NCBI GenBank assembly: GCA_046727955.1
Contig: JBKPDO010000174.1
Location: forward strand, 1 to 22,884
DNA: 22,884 bases
Source of the DNA: DASVXQ01 sp046727955
Lineage (GTDB): Bacteria; Actinomycetota; CALGFH01
Direction: 5' to 3'
A program made the translations under genes and the position numbers. Positions within the stretch are counted from its first letter, which is position 1, and each line of letters opens with the position of its first letter. Shown here in pieces: positions 14,105-20,457 of the stretch. The notes below the pieces were generated by a model. The model worked only from the letters and a program-made list of their open reading frames with translations, was not told where the DNA came from and did not search any database.

Positions 14105-15460
14105 CTAACGGAGCTGCTCGAGGGCGGTGAGGAAGGCCTCGGAGTAGGTGGGGTACTGGGCGACCCCGTCCAGCAGGACGTCGATCGGCACCTCGGCGCG
14201 GATCGCCAGCGCTGCCTGGTGGATCCACTCGCTGGCGAGCGGTGCGACCGCCCAGGCGCCCAGCAGCACTCCGCGGCCGCGGTCGGCCACCAGGCGGACC
14301 TCGCCGCGCGGGTCGCGCTCGTAGGTCCAGGGGCGGGAGATCGCGTTGGGCAGCGACACCGTGGCAGTGACCACGTCGTGGCCAGCCTCGGACTGGCGGG
14401 CCTGCGCCTCGGTGAGCCCCACCGCGGCGATCTCCGGGTCGGAGAAGACCACCCGGGGAACGCCCTGGTAGCTCGCCCGCCGGGGCCGGCCGAGGAGGTT
14501 GTCGGCGACGATCCTGCCCTGGTACTTGGCGACGTGGGTGAATAGCGCCACCCCGGTGACGTCCCCGATCGCCCACAGCCCTTCGGCGCCGACGACCTGG
14601 CAGTAGTCGTCGACCCGAACGCCTCGCCTGCCGGCCTCGACGCCCACGGTCTCCAGCCCCAGCTCGCCGGTCCGGGGCGAGCGGCCCGCGCCGACCACGA
14701 TCACGTCGGTCTCCACCTTGGCCCCGTCGTCCAGCTCGACGGACGCGCCGCCACCGTGCCGCGACGCTCGCACCACCTGGCGCCCCACCCGCACGTCCAC
14801 GCCTTCGTCGCTGAGCGCCTTGGCGATCAGCTCGCCGACTCGCGGGTCCTCGCGGTCGATCAGCCGCTCGGCCCGCTGCACCAGGGTGACCCGGCTGCCG
14901 AGCCGCGCCAGCAGCTGTCCGAGCTCGATGCAGACCGGGCCGCCGCCGATCAGGAGCGCCCGCCCCGGCACCTCGCGGAGCTGAGTCGCCTCACGGTTGG
15001 TCCACACCTCGACCTGGTCGAGTCCCTCGATCGGCGGCCTCACCGGGTCGGAGCCGGTCGCGAGGATCACCTGCTCCGCCTCCAGGCGCCGCCCGTCCAC
15101 CTCGACCTGGCGGGGGCCGGTCAGTCGCCCGGCGCCGCGGACGACCAGCGCGCCCTGGTCCTGGTAGCCGCGCACCTGCGCCTGGTCGTCGAGGTGCCGG
15201 GTCATGTAGTCGCGGTACTCGACGATGCCCTGCCACTCCAGCGCCGGCGTGCCGATCCCGGCCTCCCGGGCTGCCTCGCTGCGGACCTCGGGCGCGCGCA
15301 GCAGGGTCTTGGAGGGGATGCAGGCCCAATAGGCGCACTCGCCACCGATCAGCTCGCGCTCGACCACGGCGACCTGGAGGCCGGCCTCGAGCAGCCGCGT
15401 TGCGGCCTCCTCCCCGCCCGGTCCCATGCCGAGCACGATCACGTCCACGTTTTCAGCCAT
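14105..15460 (-). CDS. Class I pyridine nucleotide-disulfide oxidoreductase
   Basis: A complete 451-residue FAD/NAD(P)H enzyme of the dihydrolipoamide dehydrogenase/mercuric reductase group. The FAD-binding GMGPGGEEAATRLLEAG is at about 11-27 and the redox-active disulfide is C42-AYWA-C47 in GGECAYWACIPSK. The NAD-binding GGGPVCIELGQLLARLGS follows, then AIGDVTG for the second FAD contact and a C-terminal dimerisation domain. In place of the usual catalytic HP..SE near the C-terminus it reads YPTYSE: Tyr436 replaces His, while Glu441 is kept. This suggests a substrate other than lipoamide. ATG 15460 has AAAGGAG upstream. It is divergent from the redoxin gene, which may share its redox role. 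Confidence 0.94.
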   Translation of the reverse strand: MAENVDVIVLGMGPGGEEAATRLLEAGLQVAVVERELIGGECAYWACIPSKTLLRAPEVRSEAAREAGIGTPALEWQGIVEYRDYMTRHLDDQAQVRGYQDQGALVVRGAGRLTGPRQVEVDGRRLEAEQVILATGSDPVRPPIEGLDQVEVWTNREATQLREVPGRALLIGGGPVCIELGQLLARLGSRVTLVQRAERLIDREDPRVGELIAKALSDEGVDVRVGRQVVRASRHGGGASVELDDGAKVETDVIVVGAGRSPRTGELGLETVGVEAGRRGVRVDDYCQVVGAEGLWAIGDVTGVALFTHVAKYQGRIVADNLLGRPRRASYQGVPRVVFSDPEIAAVGLTEAQARQSEAGHDVVTATVSLPNAISRPWTYERDPRGEVRLVADRGRGVLLGAWAVAPLASEWIHQAALAIRAEVPIDVLLDGVAQYPTYSEAFLTALEQLR

Positions 15461-15500
15461 CGCGCAGTGCTCCTTTGACGGTCACCGGACGGGTACCCCA

Positions 15501-15545
15501 GCCGCTGCGGCGAGTGCCGCCGCGGCGAGTGCCGTTGCGGCGAGT
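15501..15545. repeat. 15-bp tandem repeat, three copies
   Basis: The unit gccgNNgcggcgagt occurs three times head to tail (15501-15515, 15516-15530, 15531-15545) with NN = ct, cc and tt. It lies in the 201-bp divergent spacer between the FAD oxidoreductase and redoxin genes, where both promoters should be. A gcaacgactg decamer also occurs twice further right (about 15551 and 15584). Confidence 0.9.
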
Positions 15546-15661
15546 ATCGCGCAACGACTGGATACCCGCCCTACCCCTCTTGCAACGACTGCCGGAATGT
15601 GCCGGCCTCGAGCGACGTTGCGCCCAGAAGGCAGGACCGCTCGCCTCGAGGGGATCGGAGA

Positions 15662-16234
15662 ATGCGCGAGGACATCGTGCCCGGAGCCGTGTTCCCGGAC
15701 TACGAGCTGACCGACCACACCAAGACCCGTCGCCGGCTGAGTGAGCTGCAGGGCAACGACCCCATGATCCTGGTGCTCGCCCGCGGCCACTTCTGCCCCA
15801 AGGACCACCAGCAGCACCTGGAGCTGGCCGACTTCCACCCGAAGATCGCGGTGGCGTACACGCAGATCGTGACGATCTCGACCGACAACCTCCTCAAGAC
15901 CAACGAGTTCCGGGATGCGGTCGGAGCGCAGTGGACCTTCCTCTCCGACGCGGGCCGCAAGGTGCAGAAGGACCTGGACATCCAGGAGTACACCGACCCG
16001 TACCACGACCCGATGATCCCGTACACCCTCGTGCTGGAGCCGGGCCTGGTGGTGTACACGATCTACAACGGCTACTGGTTCTGGGGTCGCCCCTCCACCG
16101 ACGACCTGCGCCGCGACCTGCGCGAGGTGACCCGCAAGGTCCGCCCGGACTGGGATCCCACCGCCCCAGGCCTGCGCGAGGCCTGGGACGCCGGCGACAA
16201 GTCCAAGTTCTACCCCTACACGGCGGCCTCGTAG
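15662..16234 (+). CDS. Redoxin-domain (AhpC/TSA-like) protein
   Basis: A 190-residue cytoplasmic thioredoxin-fold protein of the peroxiredoxin/redoxin superfamily. It begins with the typical PGAVFPDYELTDH strand and has LARGHFCPKDHQQH, with Cys45 where a peroxidatic cysteine would sit. The usual PxxxTxxC motif is replaced by RGHFCPKD, a variant seen in a subgroup of uncharacterised redoxins. The fold continues through VTISTDNLLKTNEFRDAVG, WTFLSDAGRKVQKDL and PYTLVLEPGLVVYTIYNGYW. No resolving Cys is visible. ATG 15662 follows GAGGGG. Its divergent neighbour is a disulfide oxidoreductase that could reduce it. Thiol peroxidase activity is inferred only. Confidence 0.9.
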   Translation: MREDIVPGAVFPDYELTDHTKTRRRLSELQGNDPMILVLARGHFCPKDHQQHLELADFHPKIAVAYTQIVTISTDNLLKTNEFRDAVGAQWTFLSDAGRKVQKDLDIQEYTDPYHDPMIPYTLVLEPGLVVYTIYNGYWFWGRPSTDDLRRDLREVTRKVRPDWDPTAPGLREAWDAGDKSKFYPYTAAS

Positions 16235-16528
16235 GCTTCCAGGTGGTCTGGCGCTTCAGCGTCCGCCCGTAATCCCCACGTTCGGGGTAGCACTTTGACG
16301 CGCGGGTAGCTGCACCTTGATCCACTCGCCTGCTCGCCGTGAGTGACACCTTTCGCTCAGACAGAGCGGTGAGGGAGGATCTGCGCGTTACTCGTTTGAC
16401 CAGCCTCGAGCCCTGTGGCTCAGTTGCGCTGGACCGAATGTCGGGTGGGCCGAGCGGCGGCAGGCCTTGAGCACAGCGGCTGTGACAGAGGAGATCGACG
16501 TGGCGACGGCGAGAGGGGGGACCGTGTG
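16235..16528. other. 294-bp spacer without recognisable features
   Basis: Between the redoxin stop and the AAA ATPase start I see no gene, RNA gene or strong repeat. GAGAGGGGGG at 16511-16520 is the ribosome-binding site of the ATPase. Confidence 0.6.
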
Positions 16529-17614
16529 ATGGGGAGACCGGTCCCGTGGGTCAATCGGGTGCGGGTGAGCAACTACAAGAGCATCGCCGCGTGCGATGTC
16601 ACGCTCGGACCTCTGACCGTGTTGCTCGGGCCGAACGCGGCGGGGAAGAGCAACTTCATGGACGCTCTCGCATTCGTCGCAGAAGCCGTGGCGACGACGC
16701 CGTACCAGGCGATCGACGATCGCGGCGGGCTTTCCAAGATCCTGCGCCGGTTACCTGAGCCGACGGATTCGTTCAGCATCACGCTCGACGTGACCGTGCC
16801 GTGGGGGTCGGAGCCAGAGCAGTGGGCGCGCGGCGAATACGAGTTCGAGATCGCGCGGAGCCGGCGGCCCGGTCAGCGCCCCTTCGAGGTCGTCAGTGAA
16901 GAGTGCGCGCTTCTATGGCAGGACACGACCGAGCGCTTCCGGGTCGATCGTGGGGCGATCGACGACCCGTCGATGCCGCGTGCATTAACGATCGAACCGG
17001 ATCGGCTCTACCTGCCGACCGCCAGTGCCCGGCCGAACTTCGCCCCCCTCTTCGGGGCCTTGCGAGGCATGCGGTTCTATCACCTCGACCCGACTGCGCT
17101 GCGGTTGCCGCAACCCCAGACTGAAGGAGCTGTGCTCGGCAGCCGTGGCGAGCATCTTGGCGAGGTGCTCGGCGCGCTCGACACAGAGGTTTCGCGGTTA
17201 TGCGGTGTTTGGACAACCGAACTTGCCTTGCGAATAGCACCTTACCGCGCGCGTGATCGTAGGATCTTCCCACAGAACGGGATCTTCCCACAGAACGCTA
17301 CAGCGACCATCCGCAAGGCAAGGTGCCATCTGCACGGCAATGCCCGTCGTTTCGGGGCTGCGCCCACGGGTAAGCGCAGGCAGACGTGGACGGTCGGTGG
17401 CCACAGCCCAGGGGGAGGCACATGCGGGCCGGCGAGGGCGAGGCGACGGTGGTCGTACCGGCTGGCGGGGTCGCGCTCGAGGGGACCCTGGCGGTCCCGG
17501 CGGGGGCTGGCGGGGTGGTGCTGTTCGCGCATGGCAGCGGGAGCAGCCGTCACAGCCCGCGCAACCGCTTCGTCGCGGCGGAGCTGCGGCGGGCGGGGCT
17601 GGCGACACTGCTGA
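16529..17614 (+). pseudogene. Truncated AAA (SMC-like) ATPase
   Basis: The ATG at 16529, with GAGAGGGGGG 8 bp upstream, opens an AAA_21-type ATPase: VNRVRVSNYKSIAACDVTLG, Walker A GPNAAGKS at residues 34-41, DALAFVAEAVATTPYQAIDD and FYHLDPTALRLPQPQ. Similarity is continuous to HLGEVLGAL (about nt 17180). The later frame (VSRLCGVWTTELALRIAPYR onward) is not ATPase-like and runs out of frame through the next gene. The lid region, signature LSDG and Walker B are absent, so the ATPase should be inactive. The break precedes a tandem 18-bp duplication and an 11-bp inverted repeat. Related intact proteins are about 370-400 residues and some serve in phage or DNA-damage defence, but no partner nuclease is adjacent. 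Confidence 0.82.
17222..17322. repeat. 101-bp segment bounded by 11-bp inverted repeats, containing an 18-bp tandem duplication
   Basis: cttgccttgcg (17222-17232) and its exact reverse complement (17312-17322) enclose a segment holding two perfect head-to-tail 18-mers beginning ggatcttcccacag (17262-17279, 17280-17297). It lies just after the point where the AAA ATPase similarity ends. No transposase is present. Confidence 0.8.
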
Positions 17615-18090
17615 TCGACCTGCTCAGCGGCGAGGAGGAGGCGCTCGACGCGCGCACGGCAGAGCTGCGTTTCGACATCGGCCTGCTGGCCGGGCGGCTC
17701 CTCGCAGCGACCGACTGGCTCGCCGCGCACGCTTCTACCGGCCGGCTCCCGGTGGGCTACTTCGGCGCCTCAACCGGCGCCGCCGGTGCGCTCGTCGCGG
17801 CCGCCCAGCGCCAGGACCTGGTCGGCGCCGTCGTGTCTCGCGGCGGACGTCCCGACCTGGCCGGCGAGGCGCTGGGCCGCGTGCGCGCGCCCACACTCCT
17901 GATCGTGGGCGGCGAGGACCACGCCGTCATCCAGCTGAACCGCGACGCGCTGGCAAAGCTCCGGGCCGAGAAGGCGCTCGAGATCGTCCCCGGCACCACC
18001 CACCTGTTCGAGGAGCGGGGAGCGCTCGAGCGGGTCGCCGAGCTCGCGCGCGACTGGCTCGCCCGCCACCTCGTCGCAGTGGAAGGCTAG
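17422..18090 (+). CDS. Dienelactone-hydrolase-like alpha/beta hydrolase
   Basis: A 222-residue cytoplasmic alpha/beta hydrolase. The oxyanion-hole motif FAHGSGSSRHSPRNR is at about 35-49, the nucleophile elbow GYFGASTGAA has Ser117, and the remaining triad fits Asp167 in VGGEDHAV and His195 in PGTTHLFEE. The family (DLH/YfhR-like) is often encoded beside, or fused to, phosphoribosyltransferases in actinobacteria; the substrate is unknown. ATG 17422 follows AGGGGGAGG at 17410-17418, so I prefer it to the upstream ATG 17386, which has no ribosome-binding site. It follows the broken ATPase and converges on the HhH remnant. The gene itself appears intact. Confidence 0.93.
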   Translation: MRAGEGEATVVVPAGGVALEGTLAVPAGAGGVVLFAHGSGSSRHSPRNRFVAAELRRAGLATLLIDLLSGEEEALDARTAELRFDIGLLAGRLLAATDWLAAHASTGRLPVGYFGASTGAAGALVAAAQRQDLVGAVVSRGGRPDLAGEALGRVRAPTLLIVGGEDHAVIQLNRDALAKLRAEKALEIVPGTTHLFEERGALERVAELARDWLARHLVAVEG

Positions 18091-18098
18091 GTGCGGGA

Positions 18099-18240
18099 TT
18101 ATCCGTCTGGGTCATCCGTCGCGAAGGACAGGCCTCGCTCCCTGAGGGCAGTGCGGAGCACCGGAGCACCTCCATCGCATTCGGCCCCATGCCGTGCAGC
18201 TTCATGACCTCGGACTCCTTATTAGCCTCAGGGCGAGGAC
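18099..18240 (-). pseudogene. C-terminal fragment of a helix-hairpin-helix protein with frameshift
   Basis: The minus strand reads ESEVMKLHGMGPNAMEVLR, a single HhH motif (LHGMGPNA) like the C-terminal part of small actinobacterial HhH-domain proteins. After VLR the frame changes: the continuation LRTALRERGLSFATDDPDG and stop TAA (18101-18099) lie in another frame. The shift is explained by an 8-bp tandem duplication (cggagcac twice, 18154-18169); removing one copy restores MEVLRTALRERGLSF. The N-terminal part is missing, and the fragment begins within the duplicated end of the ferredoxin gene. It is clear debris. Confidence 0.7.
18154..18169. repeat. 8-bp tandem duplication causing a frameshift
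   Basis: cggagcac occurs twice in tandem within the HhH-protein remnant. Deleting one copy restores the reading frame. Confidence 0.85.
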
Positions 18241-18266
18241 AGGATTAGCCTCAGGGCGAGGACAGG
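18221..18266. repeat. 23-bp perfect tandem duplication at the ferredoxin 3' end
   Basis: Two identical 23-mers (18221-18243, 18244-18266) cover the last codons of the ferredoxin. As 23 is not a multiple of three, the duplication changes the C-terminus: the present end is ALRLILSSP, whereas a single copy would read ALRLIRSPRS. Confidence 0.95.
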
Positions 18267-18446
18267 GCAGGCGTTGACGGCGCGGCGGGCGTGGGCGGCG
18301 AGGCCGGGGCCGATCGGAGTCGGGTCGACGATCGGGTAGCCCCAGTCGTCGAGGGTGATGCGCTCGGGGAAGAGCTGCGCGCACAGACCGTGGCCATCGC
18401 AGGCGATCGGGTCGACGCGCAGCCGGTGCCGGCGAGTCAGCGCCAT
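18228..18446 (-). CDS. Small 3-Cys ferredoxin (probable 3Fe-4S)
   Basis: A 72-residue ferredoxin with C16-DGHGL-C22 and C60-P at the C-terminal site (AVNACPVLALRL). It has only three cluster cysteines, with His19 where a 4Fe-4S ferredoxin would have the extra Cys. This is the pattern of actinomycete 3Fe-4S ferredoxins that serve P450s and other oxidoreductases. The ATG at 18446 overlaps the end of the NuoF-like gene by 10 bp and has GGAGGAG upstream, so it is the last gene of the operon. It probably exchanges electrons with the NuoF-like flavoprotein. Its final residues were altered by a 23-bp duplication, beyond the fold's last conserved residues, so activity may be kept. Confidence 0.93.
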   Translation of the reverse strand: MALTRRHRLRVDPIACDGHGLCAQLFPERITLDDWGYPIVDPTPIGPGLAAHARRAVNACPVLALRLILSSP

Positions 18447-19876
18447 CGTGCTCCTCCGTGGGCGAGCTTCGTGATCGGATCCGAGGGGGGGAGCGGGAGG
18501 ACCGCCGGACCGGGGGCGCTCGTGCAGCCGTGGCGGAGATGACGCGCGACCTCGCCGGCGAACACGTGCAGGGCGCTGCGCAGGAATCGCACCGCGCCGT
18601 CGGGCATGCGACAGGCGCCGCGGCCTTCCACCTGGCCCGCCCAGCGGCGCAGACGGTCGAGGCCGGCGGCACCGCCGCGCCCCGCGTGCAGCTCCGCGGT
18701 GGCCGTGGCGATGGCGGCCAGACCATGCACGCACGGCCCGCACTGGCCGGCTGTCTGACCCGCCAGCCAGGCGAGGACGCGGGCCGTCTCCCTGAGACCG
18801 CAGGCACCCTCGGGGAGCACCACCAGCGCCCCGCAGCCGAGGCTGGCACCCAGCGGGGCAAGCTCCGCGGCGCTGAGGCGAGCCTGGCCAGCGCCGCCGG
18901 CGTCGAGCCAGGCGCCGAAGTAGCCGCCGACCAGGACCGCGGCGGAACCGGCCGGGGCGCCGGCGGCGCCGACGACATCGGCGAGCCGGGCGCCGATGGG
19001 GATCTCGTAGACGCCCGGCCGGGCTACGGCGCCGGACAGCGTGACCAGCGCGCTGCCGGGCTCATCCTCGGTGCCGAGCTGGCGGAACCAGTCCGGCCCG
19101 AAGCGGAGGATCTGAGCAAGGTGTGCCAGCGTCTCGACGTTGTCGACCAGCGTCGCCCGGCCGCCCACGCCCCGCTCGAACACCCGAGGCCGCGTCCGGG
19201 TGGGGATGGCCGGCCCGCCATTGAGCCAGTGCACCAACGCCGTCTCCTCCCCAGCCACATAGCGAGCGGCGACAGTGACGACCCGCACCGGCGGGCCCGG
19301 TTCGGCGCGCCGGCGCTCCTCGACCGCCCGGACCACGGCGGCGCGCGCGGCGGTGGCGGTGTGGTCGACGCAGACGACCACCTCGCCGGCCCCGACGGCG
19401 GCGGCCGCCAGCAGCGCTCCGTCGAGGACGAGGTGGGGGGCCGCACCAAGGAGCAGCTTGTCCTTGCCGCTGGCCGGCTCGCCCTCGGCGCCGTTGACCA
19501 CGACCACCGCCCCGCGCCGGGCGGCACTGACCGCCCGCAGCTTGCGGGCGGTCGGGAAGCCGGCGCCACCCCGGCCGCGCAGGCCGGACCGCTCCACGGC
19601 CGTCAGGAGGTCCTCCCGGGGGCGGCTGCCCGGTAGGGGCGGCGGCGGCGTGGGATGGACGAGCCGGTGGTGGGAGAGGTCGACCGCGGTCCAGGGCGCG
19701 CCGAGCCCCGCCGCGCCGAGCCCCGCCGCGCCGCCGGCTCCGGGACCGGGACCGGGACCGCCCACCTCATTGGCCCGGTCGGCGCCGAGCCACGCCAGCA
19801 GCCGCGGCAGCCCCTGGGGCCCCGGAGGCCGCGGGACCTCACCGAACCTGGTGAGCTGATCGGCGATGGTGCTCAT
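18437..19876 (-). CDS. NuoF-like NADH dehydrogenase flavoprotein with SLBB domain
   Basis: A 479-residue soluble protein related to complex I 51-kDa subunit/NuoF. The FMN site reads LRGRGGAGFPTARKL (99-113), and NGAEGEPASGKDK (128-140) stands where NuoF has NADEGEPGTFKDR. YVAGEETALVHWLNG (206-220) and ATLVDNVETLAHL follow, then an SLBB domain (about 275-345). The iron-sulfur region AGQCGPC has C379 and C382 with C422 later; the first of the four usual ligands is Ala376, so a conventional 4Fe-4S N3 cluster is doubtful unless another residue serves. Residues 1-90 include a Gly/Pro/Ala-rich insert. ATG 19876 overlaps the preceding stop (ATGA). It likely links NAD(P)H with the ferredoxin and the membrane cytochrome. 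Confidence 0.93.
   Translation of the reverse strand: MSTIADQLTRFGEVPRPPGPQGLPRLLAWLGADRANEVGGPGPGPGAGGAAGLGAAGLGAPWTAVDLSHHRLVHPTPPPPLPGSRPREDLLTAVERSGLRGRGGAGFPTARKLRAVSAARRGAVVVVNGAEGEPASGKDKLLLGAAPHLVLDGALLAAAAVGAGEVVVCVDHTATAARAAVVRAVEERRRAEPGPPVRVVTVAARYVAGEETALVHWLNGGPAIPTRTRPRVFERGVGGRATLVDNVETLAHLAQILRFGPDWFRQLGTEDEPGSALVTLSGAVARPGVYEIPIGARLADVVGAAGAPAGSAAVLVGGYFGAWLDAGGAGQARLSAAELAPLGASLGCGALVVLPEGACGLRETARVLAWLAGQTAGQCGPCVHGLAAIATATAELHAGRGGAAGLDRLRRWAGQVEGRGACRMPDGAVRFLRSALHVFAGEVARHLRHGCTSAPGPAVLPLPPSDPITKLAHGGARWR
19697..19726. repeat. 15-bp in-frame tandem repeat, two copies
   Basis: cgcgccgagccccgc is repeated at 19697-19711 and 19712-19726 within the NuoF-like gene, encoding the GLGAAGLGA segment. 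A ggaccg hexamer tandem lies just beside it (about 19743-19760) and encodes PGPGPG. Confidence 0.85.
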
Positions 19877-20457
19877 GCTGTCGCACCGCCCTTTCCGGGC
19901 TGCGCTCGTCCACGGGCGGGCCGAGCCATCGCGAGCCGCCACCAGAGGGCGGCCGCGGCCGAGCCCGCCGCGATGGCGTCGATGGCCAGCATCCACACCT
20001 GGCGGGTGTCGCTGCCGATGCCGAGCCCGTGCAGCAGGGCCACCGGCCAGCAGGCGTAGGCGAGCCAGTGCGCCATGCGCCAGGTCCGGTAGCCGAGCCG
20101 GGCGCGCAGCAGGCTGGTGATGGCCACGGCGACGAGGAGGTCGAGGGCGAGCGCGCCGAGTCCCAGCCAGGCGGGCCGGTAGGCGGAGCCGAACGGGATC
20201 ACCGCGTCCAGCCAGCGGATCGGGACGTAGCCGTCCACCACCGTGGTGGTGACGTGCAGCGCGAGGAAGACGAGGACCAGCAGCGAGAGGTTGCGGTCCA
20301 GCCCCTCGGTGACGAAGCGAGGCCACTGAGGGCTGGCCCAGCGGGAGGCGGTGGTGATGCCGAGCACGACTGTGCCGGTCAGCAGGACGAGGGTGACGAC
20401 GCCACTGCCGCGGGTGAGGTACCACAACGCGGGGGTAGAGGCGAGGGTGCCGCTCAT
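19873..20457 (-). CDS. Ferric-reductase-like transmembrane cytochrome b domain protein
   Basis: A 194-residue integral membrane protein with about six hydrophobic helices, resembling the ferric reductase-like transmembrane (cytochrome b) domain. Candidate heme ligands are His in FLALHVTTTVVDG and His residues in MAHWLAYACWPVALLHGLGI, placed on the third and fifth helices as expected. It lacks its own FAD/NAD domain, so electrons must come from a partner such as the NuoF-like protein or ferredoxin. ATG 20457 overlaps the ApbE stop (ATGA) and has GAGGGGGG upstream; the gene in turn overlaps NuoF by ATGA. The short in-frame GYRG stretch before the ATG is a shadow. Confidence 0.91.
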   Translation of the reverse strand: MSGTLASTPALWYLTRGSGVVTLVLLTGTVVLGITTASRWASPQWPRFVTEGLDRNLSLLVLVFLALHVTTTVVDGYVPIRWLDAVIPFGSAYRPAWLGLGALALDLLVAVAITSLLRARLGYRTWRMAHWLAYACWPVALLHGLGIGSDTRQVWMLAIDAIAAGSAAAALWWRLAMARPARGRAQPGKGGATA

